Positions 1-7,882 of a stretch of 21,593 bases of DNA are shown piece by piece (position 1 is the first letter of the stretch; each line of letters begins with the position of its first letter). The stretch covers positions 1 to 21,593 of the forward strand of contig JBDIAP010000052.1 in the NCBI GenBank assembly GCA_039812485.1. The letters are read 5' to 3'. This DNA comes from Kineosphaera sp039812485 (GTDB lineage Bacteria > Actinomycetota > Actinomycetes > Actinomycetales > Dermatophilaceae). The notes under the pieces are model-generated. The model did not search any database and was not told the origin of the DNA. It saw only the letters and a program-made list of their open reading frames with translations. The translations under genes were made by a program, and so were the position numbers.

Positions 1-702
1 CGGCACCTCGTCGCCAGGCCCGGCGACGAGCCAGCCGGCGGCCAGCAGCCCCCGCCCGGCCGCGGCGGCCGCGCCCGTGTCGGGCAGCCGCCCCACCGGA
101 GGCCCCCAGGTCAGCCGGTCGAGGATGGCGCGCTCGTGCGCGGACAGGTCCTCGATGCCGCGGTCCGGCTCGGCGATCGGCCCGAGCGACGGCGACGCGA
201 GCCCGGCCACGTAGGGGCCGAGCGCCTCGGCGACCGGCCGCGGCACGTGCCAGACCCGCCCCGAGCGCCAGAGGAGCGCGCGCCGCCACAGCTCGTCGAG
301 CAGCGGCGCGACCCGCTCGGACGGGGCGCCGAGCAGCCGGGCCACCGGCGCGACCCCGTCGGCGTCGCCCAGCACGGCCGCGACCTCGAGCACCTGCAGC
401 CGCCCGGTGTCGAGGTCGTCGAGCGCTCTCGTCAGCGATGCGCGGGTGACGCAGCGCGCGGCCAGCGACGTGAGGTCACCGGGCGCCGGGCGGGTCAGGT
501 CGGGACGCAGCGTGAGCAGCCGGGCCAGGTCGTCGTCGCTGCGGGCGCGCAGGTCGTCCGCGAGGCTGCGTGCGCGAGAGGCCGATCGCCCTGCGGTCGC
601 CGACGCTCCTCCTACCGTAGGGGGGCTGGTCGCCGACCCGGTCGAGCCGGTCGTGCCGGCTGCGCCGGCCGCCGACGTGGACGAAAGAGACACCCGATCC
701 AC
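1..702 (-). CDS. XPB-helicase accessory protein (helicase-associated domain), 5' part
   Basis: Read on the minus strand, an uninterrupted frame runs from a GTG at 702 (or the in-frame GTG at 693) off the left edge, giving about 234 residues. After a Ser/Thr/Ala/Gly-rich start, the protein shows LADDLRARSDDDLARLLTLR, then helical segments including LDDLDTGRLQVLEVAAVL and a winged-helix-like stretch (APLLDELWRRALLW). This is the N-terminal pattern of the actinobacterial protein of about 700-800 residues that sits next to an XPB/Ssl2-type DNA repair helicase (Rv0862c next to Rv0861c in M. tuberculosis). It is thought to assist DNA repair; its biochemical role is not established. A gcAGGt motif lies 4 nt before GTG 702. 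The helicase gene would be expected left of the window. The family call is by pattern memory, and the C-terminal part is outside the window. Confidence 0.75.
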   Translation of the reverse strand, partial: MDRVSLSSTSAAGAAGTTGSTGSATSPPTVGGASATAGRSASRARSLADDLRARSDDDLARLLTLRPDLTRPAPGDLTSLAARCVTRASLTRALDDLDTGRLQVLEVAAVLGDADGVAPVARLLGAPSERVAPLLDELWRRALLWRSGRVWHVPRPVAEALGPYVAGLASPSLGPIAEPDRGIEDLSAHERAILDRLTWGPPVGRLPDTGAAAAAGRGLLAAGWLVAGPGDEVP

Positions 703-833
703 GCTACCTGCCGCCCCGCGGGCGCTCCACCCGCGCAGCGGGACGCCAGGCCGCGCGACCAGCGCGGCCCGCGGCCGGACTCGGGCGTCCACCGGCCCCG
801 GTGCGGGCTGGGCGCGGACCTTCGGCGAACGCC

Positions 834-862
834 TCGACACCGGCGGGGCGCCGGGGGAGGAT
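834..862 (+). promoter_or_regulatory. Possible promoter of the acyl-CoA ligase
   Basis: TCGACA at 834-839, 17 nt spacer, GAGGAT at 857-862, would start transcription near 869, 29 nt before the ATG at 898. Both boxes deviate from consensus; this is a suggestion only. Confidence 0.3.
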
Positions 863-897
863 GACGGCGATACCTGCCGACGACGCCAGGAGGCTTC

Positions 898-2568
898 ATG
901 ACGTCCACTCCCGTTCAGCCCGCGGACCCCCGCCTCAGCTACTCCCGGGGGGATGACACGCAGCCGCTGTTGGACCGCACGATCGGCGCGGACCTCGAGC
1001 TGACCGTGGCGGCCTACTCCGACCGGGAGGCCCTGGTCGAGGTCGCCAGCGGGCGGCGCTGGACGTACGCGCAGTTCGACGACGACGTCAACGCCCTGGC
1101 CAGGGGCTTGCTGGCGGCGGGCATCGACACCGGCGACCGGGTCGGCATCTGGTCGCCCAACTGCGCGGAGTGGGCGCTGCTGCAGTATGCGACCGCCAAG
1201 ATCGGCGCGATCCTCGTCAACGTCAACCCCGCCTACCGGGCCCACGAGCTCGCCTACGTGCTCGGCCAGTCGGGGGTCAGCACTCTGGTCAGCGCGGTGC
1301 GGCACAAGACGAGCGACTACCGGGCGATGGTGGAGCAGGTGGCCGGCGAGTGTCCGCGGCTGGCGCGCGTCGTCTACATCGGTGACCCGAGCTGGGACGA
1401 GCTCGTGGCGGGCGGCGAGCAGGTGCCGTTGCAGGACGTGCGCGACCGCCTGGAGAGCCTCCGGCCGCAGGATGCCATCAACATCCAATACACCTCGGGC
1501 ACAACAGGATTCCCCAAGGGGGCCACGTTGAGCCACGACAACATCCTCAACAACGGCTACTTCGTCGGGGAGCTGTGCGGCTACACCGAGGCCGACCGCA
1601 TCGCCATCCCGGTGCCCTTCTATCACTGCTTCGGCATGGTCATGGGCAACCTCGCGGCGACCTCGCACGGGGCGTGCATGGTCATCCCGGCCCCCAGCTT
1701 CGAGGCGGCCGCGACGATGCGGGCCGTCGAGCAGGAGCGGTGCACGAGCCTCTACGGGGTGCCGACGATGTTCATCGCCGAGCTGGGCCTGCCCGACATC
1801 GCCGACTACGACGTGTCCAGCCTGCGCACCGGCATCATGGCCGGTTCGCCATGCCCCGTCGAGGTGATGAAGCAGGTCATCGACCGGCTGGGCATGCGCG
1901 AGGTGGCGATCTGCTACGGCATGACCGAGACCTCACCGGTCTCGACGATGACTCGGGCGGAGGACGACCTGCGCCGCCGCACGGAGACGGTCGGACGAGT
2001 CATGCCCCACCTCGAGGTGAGCATCGTCGACCCGGTGACCGGCCAGACGGTGCCCCGCGGCGAGGCGGGAGAGCTGTGCACTCGCGGCTACTCGGTGATG
2101 CTCGGCTACTGGGAAGACCCGGAGAAGACCGCGGAGGCCATCGACGAGGCGGGCTGGATGCACACCGGCGACCTGGCGACGATGGACGACGACGGCTACT
2201 GCGCGATCGTCGGCCGCATCAAGGACATGATCATCCGCGGCGGCGAGAACGTCTATCCGCGGGAGGTCGAAGAGTTCCTCTACGGCCACCCCGGCATCGC
2301 TGACGTGCAGGTCGTCGGCGTGCCGGACGAGCGCTACGGCGAGGAGCTCATGGCCTGGATCATCGCGAAGCCCGGCGCAGGCGACCTCGACGCCGACGCC
2401 GTCCGCGCGTTCTGCAGCGGCCACCTCGCCCACCACAAGATCCCGCGCTACGTGCACGTCGTCGACTCGTTCCCCATGACGGTGACCGGCAAGATCCGCA
2501 AGGTCGAGATGCGCCGCCGCGGCGTCGAGCTGCTCGGGCTCGCGCCGAAGTCGACACCTGTCCCCTGA
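898..2568 (+). CDS. AMP-forming acyl-CoA ligase (FadD-like, ACSF2-type)
   Basis: Adenylate-forming enzyme of 556 residues that would activate a fatty or other carboxylic acid with ATP and load it on CoA. Core motifs are intact and in order: phosphate loop YTSGTTGFPKG (198-208), substrate-pocket motif YGMTETSP (340-347), ATP-ribose motif TGDL (423-426) with VGR (438-440), hinge and C-domain motif GGENVYPREVEE (448-459), and the catalytic lysine in GKIRK (Lys532). Length is normal for the family. ATG 898 is preceded by AGGAGG ending 6 nt upstream, a strong Shine-Dalgarno that fixes the start. No signal peptide or membrane segment is visible, so it should be cytosolic. The downstream mutarotase begins 22 nt after the stop but appears to have its own promoter. 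Substrate chain length cannot be read from sequence; short-, medium- or long-chain acids are all possible. Confidence 0.9.
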   Translation: MTSTPVQPADPRLSYSRGDDTQPLLDRTIGADLELTVAAYSDREALVEVASGRRWTYAQFDDDVNALARGLLAAGIDTGDRVGIWSPNCAEWALLQYATAKIGAILVNVNPAYRAHELAYVLGQSGVSTLVSAVRHKTSDYRAMVEQVAGECPRLARVVYIGDPSWDELVAGGEQVPLQDVRDRLESLRPQDAINIQYTSGTTGFPKGATLSHDNILNNGYFVGELCGYTEADRIAIPVPFYHCFGMVMGNLAATSHGACMVIPAPSFEAAATMRAVEQERCTSLYGVPTMFIAELGLPDIADYDVSSLRTGIMAGSPCPVEVMKQVIDRLGMREVAICYGMTETSPVSTMTRAEDDLRRRTETVGRVMPHLEVSIVDPVTGQTVPRGEAGELCTRGYSVMLGYWEDPEKTAEAIDEAGWMHTGDLATMDDDGYCAIVGRIKDMIIRGGENVYPREVEEFLYGHPGIADVQVVGVPDERYGEELMAWIIAKPGAGDLDADAVRAFCSGHLAHHKIPRYVHVVDSFPMTVTGKIRKVEMRRRGVELLGLAPKSTPVP

Positions 2569-2577
2569 TGCCGCGGG

Positions 2578-2590
2578 TAGGGTCGCCGCC
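2578..2590 (+). promoter_or_regulatory. Leaderless-type -10 box before the mutarotase gene
   Basis: TAGGGT at 2578-2583 is followed by 7 nt and then ATG 2591, with no Shine-Dalgarno. A start site on or next to the A of the ATG is expected. The -35 region is weak (TCGACA at 2551-2556 is too far, 21 nt). Confidence 0.5.
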
Positions 2591-3586
2591 ATGGCTCGCA
2601 ACCACGCGACGACGACCCGGGTGACGACCCGGGCGCCCGAGGCGCTGCGCGGCGCCGCGCCCGCCGGCCACGAGTGGGTCATCAGCGGCGGCGGCTACGA
2701 GGCCGCGGTCATGCAGGTCGGCGCGACGCTGCGCAGCCTGACCCGCGCGGGGCGGCCGCTGCTGTCGGGCTTCGGGGCCGACGAGCAGGCGACCGCCTAC
2801 CGCGGGGCCGTGCTGGCCCCCTGGCCCAACCGCGTGCGCGACGGCCGCTACCGGTATGCCGACACCGACTACCAGCTGGCCCTCACCGAGCCCGAGCGCC
2901 GCAACGCCCTGCACGGCCTGCTGTGCTGGCAGGAGTGGCGGGCGGTCGTGCACGAGCCCGCGCGCCTCGTCTGCGAGACGACGCTGCGCCCCCAGCCCGG
3001 TTGGGCCTGGACGCTGACGTGCCGGGTCACCTACGAGCTCGGCGACGACGGGCTGGCTGTCACGCCGTGGGCGCGCAACGAGTCGGCGACGACCGCGCCC
3101 TTCGGCTACGGCATGCACCCCTACCTGACGTGCGGCGAGCACAGCGTCGACGAGCTGGAGCTGGCGCTGCCGGCGGCGCTGGCCCTCGACGTCGACCCCG
3201 CGCGGCTGCTGCCGACGGCCGAGCCGGCCACCGAGGCGCTCGGGCCCGTGCCGGCGGAGGTCGACCTGCGGGCCGGTCCGCCGCTGGTCGGGCGGCGCCT
3301 CGACACCGCCTACGCGGGGTTGAGCGCCGACCCCGACGGTTGTTGGCGCGCGCGCCTGAGTCACCCCGCGAGCGGACGCACGACGACTCTGTGGGCGCCG
3401 CTGCGCGACTTCGGCTGGGCGCAGGTCTTCAGCGGCGACGCGCTGCCGGAGCCGGAGCGTCGCCGCACCGGCGTGGCCGTCGAGCCGATGACCTGCGGCC
3501 CCGACGCCCTGCGGGACGGCACCGACCTCATCGCGCTGGCCCCCGGAGAGGAATGGTCCGCCACATGGGGACTGACCGGCAGCTGA
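2591..3586 (+). CDS. Aldose 1-epimerase (galactose mutarotase) family protein
   Basis: A 331-residue protein of the mutarotase superfamily, which interconverts alpha and beta anomers of aldohexoses. Visible family landmarks: PWPNRVRDGRY (78-87, with Asn80/Arg81 in the substrate site), NALHGLLCW with His108, FGYGMHPY with His176 (the two catalytic histidines), Asp238 in RRLDTAY, and the catalytic base Glu298 in VAVEPMTCGPDA. The length and the C-terminal LAPGEEW segment match actinobacterial aldose 1-epimerase family proteins. The first 25 residues are poorly conserved and Thr/Arg/Ala-rich. ATG 2591 is chosen because a -10 box lies 7 nt upstream. The gene end overlaps the aldolase start by 22 nt, suggesting coupled translation and a shared role in sugar or sugar-acid metabolism. 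True sugar specificity is unknown. Confidence 0.88.
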   Translation: MARNHATTTRVTTRAPEALRGAAPAGHEWVISGGGYEAAVMQVGATLRSLTRAGRPLLSGFGADEQATAYRGAVLAPWPNRVRDGRYRYADTDYQLALTEPERRNALHGLLCWQEWRAVVHEPARLVCETTLRPQPGWAWTLTCRVTYELGDDGLAVTPWARNESATTAPFGYGMHPYLTCGEHSVDELELALPAALALDVDPARLLPTAEPATEALGPVPAEVDLRAGPPLVGRRLDTAYAGLSADPDGCWRARLSHPASGRTTTLWAPLRDFGWAQVFSGDALPEPERRRTGVAVEPMTCGPDALRDGTDLIALAPGEEWSATWGLTGS

Positions 3587-4350
3587 GCGGGCTGCGCGCC
3601 CGTCTCGCCCAGCCGCAGACACGCCTGCTCGCCGCCTTCGTCGGCATCCCGCGCATCGAGGTCGTGCAGATCGTCGGCTACGCCGGCTACGACCTCGTCA
3701 TCCTCGACGGGGAGCACGGGGTGTTCGACCCGTCGTCGCTGGCAGGGCTCGTCGCCGCCGGCAAGGTCGCCGGGCTCGACGTCGTCGTGCGCGTGCCGCA
3801 GCTGTCCGCCCCCGCGATCAGCGCCGCACTCGACGCGGGCGCCGACGGCGTGCTCGTGCCGCACGTCCGCGACGCCGACGAGGCCGCGGCCGCGGTCGCC
3901 GCCTGCCGGTTCCCGCCGCAGGGTGCGCGGTCGGTGCACGGGGCGGTGCCCGCCGCTCGCTACGGGTTGCGGCCCGACTACCTCGCGGCGGCGAACACCG
4001 ACGCGGCCTGCATCGTCATGTGCGAGGACGCCGCGGCGCTGGCGACGATCGAGCAGACCGCCGCCGTGCCCGGGCTCGACGCGGTCTTCGTCGGCTCCTA
4101 CGACCTGTCGGCCTCGATGGGCCACGTCGGCGAGCCCGGTCACGAGCGGGTCGTGGCGGCGAGCGTCGAGGTGCTCGCCGCGACCGGGCGCGCCGGGGTC
4201 GCGATGGGCGTCATGGCCCCGCATCCGGGCGTGGTCCGGGACTGGTTCGAGCGGGGCGCGCGCTTCGTCGTCGCGGGCGTCGACACGGTCATGCTGCGCG
4301 AGGGCGCCCAGGCCACTCTCGCCGCCACCGGCGCGCGCCCGAGCCGTTAG
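3565..4350 (+). CDS. HpcH/HpaI-family class II aldolase (2-keto-3-deoxy acid aldolase type)
   Basis: A 261-residue metal-dependent aldolase that would reversibly cleave a 4-hydroxy-2-oxo acid to pyruvate (or glyoxylate-type products) and an aldehyde. Family residues are present: base His51 in LDGEHG, Arg76 in VVVRVP, metal ligands Glu154 (MCEDAAAL) and Asp180 (VGSYDLSASMG), and the G-A-D-G-V-L-V-P-H strand (82-90). The start is ambiguous: ATG 3565 and ATG 3553 are in frame; the purine-rich GGAGAGGA at 3545-3552 abuts 3553, so 3565 (12 nt away) is preferred. It overlaps the mutarotase by 22 nt. Close relatives include RhmA, GarL and HpaI; I cannot tell which substrate applies. Pairing with a mutarotase suggests catabolism of a deoxy-keto sugar acid, which is inference. 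Confidence 0.87.
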   Translation: MGTDRQLSGLRARLAQPQTRLLAAFVGIPRIEVVQIVGYAGYDLVILDGEHGVFDPSSLAGLVAAGKVAGLDVVVRVPQLSAPAISAALDAGADGVLVPHVRDADEAAAAVAACRFPPQGARSVHGAVPAARYGLRPDYLAAANTDAACIVMCEDAAALATIEQTAAVPGLDAVFVGSYDLSASMGHVGEPGHERVVAASVEVLAATGRAGVAMGVMAPHPGVVRDWFERGARFVVAGVDTVMLREGAQATLAATGARPSR

Positions 4351-4416
4351 CCTTGTCGTGGACCGATCCAGTTCTGGCGGTCACAACGACGCGATCGAGG
4401 AGAGGGTGCATCACCG

Positions 4417-4815
4417 GTGCCGACGGGCAAGGTCAAGTGGTACGACGCCGACAAGGGATTCGGCTTCGTCTCCGACGATGAGGGTGGAGACGTTTTCCTC
4501 CATGCTAATGCTCTGCCGGCCGACGTGACGAGCGTGAAGGCCGGCACCCGCGTGGAGTTCGGGATCGCCCAGGGCCGCCGCGGCGCCCAGGCGATGCAGG
4601 TGCGCGTCCTGGAGGCACCGAAGTCGGTGTCGCAGGCGCAGCACGCCAAGCACCGCAAGCCCGCAGAGGACATGACGGTCATCGTCGAAGACCTCATCAA
4701 GCTGCTCGACGGCGTCTCCAACCAGCTGCGTCGCGGGCACTACCCCGACGCGAAGGTGTCGGCCAAGGTGGCGGCGGTCCTGCGCGCCGTCGCCTCCGAT
4801 CTCGACGGAGCCTGA
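4417..4815 (+). CDS. Cold-shock domain protein with C-terminal extension
   Basis: 132 residues. The first 65 or so form a cold-shock domain: GKVKWYDADKGFGFVS carries RNP1 (KGFGFV) and DVFLHA carries RNP2, the nucleic-acid-binding surfaces of CspA-like RNA chaperones. Residues about 70-132 are an extra helical tail (MTVIVEDLIKLLDGVSNQL, then YPDAKVSAKVAAVLRAVASDLDGA), found in the longer actinobacterial Csp proteins such as M. tuberculosis Rv0871. The start is GTG 4417, 10 nt after GGAGAGGG at 4399-4406. A possible -10 (TAGCCT, 4348-4353) overlaps the aldolase stop and would give a leader of about 55 nt, but its -35 is poor. The DUF3027 gene follows after 4 nt, so the two are probably one operon. 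Confidence 0.93.
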   Translation: MPTGKVKWYDADKGFGFVSDDEGGDVFLHANALPADVTSVKAGTRVEFGIAQGRRGAQAMQVRVLEAPKSVSQAQHAKHRKPAEDMTVIVEDLIKLLDGVSNQLRRGHYPDAKVSAKVAAVLRAVASDLDGA

Positions 4816-4819
4816 CGCG

Positions 4820-5641
4820 ATGACCACAGCCCCCACCATGACCGGCGGCGCGACACCCGAGCCGATAGCCGACCCCGCAGCCGGGCCGGCGCGGCAGCGC
4901 GCCCGCACCGTCAAGCCCGACGCCACGTTGGCGGCCGCCGTCGACGAAGCCCGTGAGGCGGCGCGCACGATCGCCGAGGCGGGCACCGTCGGGGAACACC
5001 TCGAGATGGTCATGGAGGGCGAGCGTCTCGCGACGCACCTCTTCGAATGCACGGCGACGGGCTACCGCGGCTGGCGGTGGGCCGTCACGGTGTCGCGGGT
5101 CGCGCGCAGCCGCAAGGTGACCGTCTGCGAGACCCACCTGCTGCCGGGCCCGGAGGCGGTGCTCGCCCCCGAGTGGGTGCCCTACGCGCAGCGCATCGCG
5201 CCCGGCGACCTCGGGCCGGGCGACGTGCTGCCCTACCAGGAGGCCGACCCGCTGCTGGTGGCGGGCTTCGAGGCGACGGGCGAGGAGGACGTCGACCAGA
5301 TGGCCCAATGGGAGCTCGGCCTCGGTCGGCCGCGCGTGCTGTCCGCGGAGGGCCGCGAGGTCGCGGCGCAACGGTGGTACGACGGCGACAACGGGCCGCA
5401 CGCGCCCGTCGCCGAGCAGGCCAAGGCCTCGTGCTCGACGTGCGGCTACTACCTCCCGCTGGCCGGCGCGCTGCGGCGCACGTTCGGGGTGTGTGCCAAC
5501 GTGTGGTCCGCCTCCGACGGCCGGGTCGTCAGCCTCGACCACGGCTGCGGCGCCCACAGCGAGACCGATGCCGCGGCGTCGTCCCCCGCGGCCGCGACGC
5601 GGCCGCTGCTCGACGAATACGAGGTCGAGCTCGTCCGCTGA
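4820..5641 (+). CDS. DUF3027 family protein
   Basis: 273-residue actinobacterial protein of unknown function (relative of Rv0883c). After a disordered Pro/Ala/Thr-rich start, the family segment ARTVKPDATLAAAVDEAREA (28-47) is followed by GYRGWRWAVTVSRV (81-94) and TVCETHLLPGPEAVLAPEWVPY (101-122, a family hallmark). Near the C-terminus CSTCGYY (Cys205, Cys208), Cys225 and HGCGAH (His241, Cys243, His246) form a Cys/His set that could bind zinc; this is an inference from spacing. ATG 4820 lies 4 nt after the csp stop, with GGAG at 4807-4810 as ribosome site inside the csp end. The tight link to a cold-shock protein recurs in actinobacteria and hints at a nucleic-acid-related role. No membrane segments are seen. 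Confidence 0.88.
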   Translation: MTTAPTMTGGATPEPIADPAAGPARQRARTVKPDATLAAAVDEAREAARTIAEAGTVGEHLEMVMEGERLATHLFECTATGYRGWRWAVTVSRVARSRKVTVCETHLLPGPEAVLAPEWVPYAQRIAPGDLGPGDVLPYQEADPLLVAGFEATGEEDVDQMAQWELGLGRPRVLSAEGREVAAQRWYDGDNGPHAPVAEQAKASCSTCGYYLPLAGALRRTFGVCANVWSASDGRVVSLDHGCGAHSETDAAASSPAAATRPLLDEYEVELVR

Positions 5642-5733
5642 GGCACGCCGCGGCGGGCATGTCGTCGATCCCCCCGCCGGTAGCAGGTGTTCGGCCCTGG
5701 TGCCGGCCTGGGCGTCGGCGGACGCCAGCTGGG

Positions 5734-5767
5734 CGTGTCGGCCTGGCGTGTCGGCCTGGGTGTCGGC
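5734..5767 (+). repeat. 13-bp direct repeat, about 2.6 copies
   Basis: CGTGTCGGCCTGG occurs at 5734-5746 and 5747-5759, followed by a partial third copy (GTGTCGGC, 5760-5767). It lies in the 177-nt gap between DUF3027 and the permease gene, just upstream of the permease promoter. No clear terminator is seen in this gap. Confidence 0.7.
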
Positions 5768-5806
5768 ACAGGCGGACCCGCGCGGCCCCGGCGTTCAGCC
5801 CGGTCC

Positions 5807-5818
5807 TAGGCTCCTGCC
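5807..5818 (+). promoter_or_regulatory. Leaderless-type -10 box before the permease gene
   Basis: TAGGCT at 5807-5812, then 6 nt, then ATG 5819; there is no Shine-Dalgarno. The spacing puts the transcription start on the ATG. No convincing -35 is present. Confidence 0.55.
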
Positions 5819-7303
5819 ATGTCCACGTCAGCACCGCCCTCGCGGCGTTCGTCACCCACCGGGCTCGACGGCTTCTTCCAGATCGGTCGGCGCGGGTCGA
5901 CGCTCGCCCGCGAGGTGCGCGGCGGCTTCGCCACGTTCTTCACGATGGGCTACATCATCGTGCTCAACCCGCTGATCATCGGCACGGTGCAGGACGGCAG
6001 CGGGGCGTTCCTCGGCGGCGGCGACGCGCCGAATCTCGCGCTCATCGCCTCCGGCACGGCGCTCGTCGCGGGGGTCATGACGATCCTCATGGGCGTCTTC
6101 GCCAACTACCCGCTGGCGCTCGCGACGGGCCTGGGGCTCAACGCGTTCGTCGCCTTCGGCATCGCGAGCCTGCCGGCGATGACCTGGGCCGACGCCATGG
6201 GGCTCGTCGTGCTCGAGGGCCTGCTCATCCTGCTGCTCGTGCTCACCGGCTTCCGCGAGGCGGTGTTCCGGGCCATCCCCGCGCAGCTCAAGACGGCCAT
6301 CAGCGTGGGCATCGGCCTCTTCATCACGCTCATCGGCCTCTTCGACGCGGGCATCGTGCGCAAGGCGCCGGCCACCCCGGTCGAGCTCGGCGTCGGCGGG
6401 TTCCTCGCCGGGTGGCCGACGCTCGTCTTCGTCGTCGTGCTCATGGCGATCATCGTCATGATGGTGCGCAAGGTCTCGGGGGCGATCCTCTACGGCATCG
6501 TCGGCGGCACGCTGCTCGCGATCGTCGTCGAGGCCGTCACGCGGGTGGGTGCGCAGACCGACGCCAGCGGCAAGGTCGTTAACCCCACCGGCTGGGGGCT
6601 CAACGTGCCGCGGCTGCCCGACGCCATCGTGCAGGCCCCGGACTTCGGCCTGCTCGGGCACTTCAACCTGCTCGGCTCCTTCAGCCGCATCGGCATCGTG
6701 TCGGCGGCGCTGCTCGTCTTCACGCTCATGCTCGCCGACTTCTTCGACACCATGGGCACGATGGTCGCCATCGGCGCCGAGGCCGGCCTGCTCGACGCGG
6801 ACGGCAACCCGCCGGGAGCCCGCCGCATCCTCATCGTCGACTCGCTGGCCGCCGCGGCCGGCGGCGCGGCCGGGGTCAGCAGCAACACCGCCTACATCGA
6901 GTCGGCCTCCGGGGTCGGTGAGGGGGCGCGCACCGGGTTGGCCTCCGTGGTGACCGGCTGCCTGTTCCTGCTCGCGACGTTCCTGGCCCCGCTCGTCGAG
7001 ATCGTGCCCTACGAGGCGGCCACCCCGGCGCTGGTCGTCGTGGGTTTCCTCATGATGCAGCAGGTCACGGGCATCGACTGGCACGACCTGGACATCGCCC
7101 TGCCGGCCTTCCTCACGATCGTGCTCATGCCGTTCACGTATTCGATCTCCGCCGGCATCGGCGCGGGCTTCGTCACGTATGTCGTCATCAAGATCGCCCG
7201 CGGCCGCGCCCGCGAAGTGCACCCGCTGATGTGGGTGGTCGCGGCGCTCTTCGTCGTCTACTTCGCGATCGACCCCATCAAGTCGATGCTCGGGGTGAAT
7301 TGA
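5819..7303 (+). CDS. NCS2 family permease, AzgA (adenine/guanine/hypoxanthine) type
   Basis: 494-residue polytopic membrane protein expected to import purine bases with protons. Typical AzgA-branch motifs: VRGGFATFFTMGYIIVLNP in the first membrane helix (about 34-52), TGLGLNAFVAFGI (about 104-116), ADFFDTMGTMVAIGAEAGLLD (about 306-326, carrying the acidic substrate-site region), SSNTAYIESASGVGEGARTG (about 357-376), and a final set of hydrophobic segments to residue 490. I count about 12-14 hydrophobic helices, in line with the 14-helix UraA/UapA fold. Length is usual (430-500). The first 20 residues are Ser/Pro-rich and probably cytosolic. It stands alone between non-coding gaps. Substrate choice among adenine, guanine, hypoxanthine and xanthine cannot be set from sequence. 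Confidence 0.92.
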   Translation: MSTSAPPSRRSSPTGLDGFFQIGRRGSTLAREVRGGFATFFTMGYIIVLNPLIIGTVQDGSGAFLGGGDAPNLALIASGTALVAGVMTILMGVFANYPLALATGLGLNAFVAFGIASLPAMTWADAMGLVVLEGLLILLLVLTGFREAVFRAIPAQLKTAISVGIGLFITLIGLFDAGIVRKAPATPVELGVGGFLAGWPTLVFVVVLMAIIVMMVRKVSGAILYGIVGGTLLAIVVEAVTRVGAQTDASGKVVNPTGWGLNVPRLPDAIVQAPDFGLLGHFNLLGSFSRIGIVSAALLVFTLMLADFFDTMGTMVAIGAEAGLLDADGNPPGARRILIVDSLAAAAGGAAGVSSNTAYIESASGVGEGARTGLASVVTGCLFLLATFLAPLVEIVPYEAATPALVVVGFLMMQQVTGIDWHDLDIALPAFLTIVLMPFTYSISAGIGAGFVTYVVIKIARGRAREVHPLMWVVAALFVVYFAIDPIKSMLGVN

Positions 7304-7331
7304 GTGCCTACTCGGCAATTGAAACCGGCCA

Positions 7332-7360
7332 TTGAACCGGGAGCGCTGCTGTCCTAGGCT
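7332..7360 (+). promoter_or_regulatory. Promoter of the small gene at 7474
   Basis: TTGAAC at 7332-7337, 17-nt spacer, TAGGCT at 7355-7360: a near-ideal actinobacterial housekeeping promoter. Transcription would start near 7367, leaving a leader of about 107 nt before ATG 7474. A related TTGAAACCGG lies just upstream at 7319-7328, so TTGAA-CCGG is present twice. Confidence 0.65.
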
Positions 7361-7473
7361 GAGGCCGTCCAGTTCGCGCATCTCGCGCGTGACCTCTCTC
7401 GTTTCGCGGCGGCCTCGCCCGCCCTGCGTTCTGCCCTGGACCCCGGCAGATCCGCCCAGCTAAGGAGCTGCGC

Positions 7474-7749
7474 ATGTCTGCATCACACAGCCTCACATTG
7501 TTCGAAGGTTGGGACACCATCGAAGCCCACGACGACGACCTGACCGCCCTGTCCGAGCGCGAGCTGCTCACCGAACTGGCGGCCACCGAGGACCGGCTGC
7601 GCGTGCGGCTGGCCGACCGCGAGGAAGGCGGCTCCGACACGCGACAGGAGCGCACCCTCCTTCATTTGCTCCTGCGGGAGCGGGCGATCTCTCGCCAGCT
7701 CCAGGCGGTGCGTCTCGTGCCGCGGCCGACGCTGCGCCGCATCACCTGA
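7474..7749 (+). CDS. Small charged protein of unknown function
   Basis: 91 residues, not recognised. Residues 20-80 are strongly charged and helical in pattern (DLTALSERELLTELAATEDR, then LHLLLRERAISRQLQ), suggesting a short coiled coil or helical hairpin; no Cys, no signal peptide, no membrane helix. The start is well supported: AAGGAG (7462-7467) lies 6 nt before ATG 7474, and a strong promoter sits about 107 nt further up. Third-position GC is high, as expected for a real gene here. It is followed by a strong hairpin at 7802-7834 and is convergent with the broken ANTAR gene. The good promoter, long leader and own terminator indicate an independently expressed transcript. Confidence 0.7.
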   Translation: MSASHSLTLFEGWDTIEAHDDDLTALSERELLTELAATEDRLRVRLADREEGGSDTRQERTLLHLLLRERAISRQLQAVRLVPRPTLRRIT

Positions 7750-7801
7750 CCCAGGAGGCCCCAGCCACCGCCGCGGGGAGATCGACGAGGGACGAACGAC
7801 G

Positions 7802-7834
7802 GGTGACGCCCGGCCTGCCAGGCCGGGCGTCACC
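7802..7834. terminator. Strong hairpin, likely bidirectional terminator
   Basis: GGTGACGCCCGGCCT (7802-7816) and its exact complement (7820-7834) form a perfect 15-bp stem with a 3-nt loop, located between two convergent genes. There is no T-tract on either side, as is common for actinobacterial terminators. Confidence 0.75.
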
Positions 7835-7882
7835 GCTGTGTCCGGCCTGTGTCCGGCCGCTGTGGCGTCTCGCCGTCATCGG

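Noticed and set aside
136..908. Plus-strand frames at 136-864 and 407-901 and the minus frame 612-908
   Set aside because: Arg-rich shadows of the helicase accessory gene and the divergent promoter region; the protein-like frame is the one read from 702 to the left edge.
5852..7381. 509-codon minus-strand frame opposite the permease
   Set aside because: High-GC shadow, rich in Asp/Glu/Arg/His with no domain; the sense strand is a clear membrane transporter.
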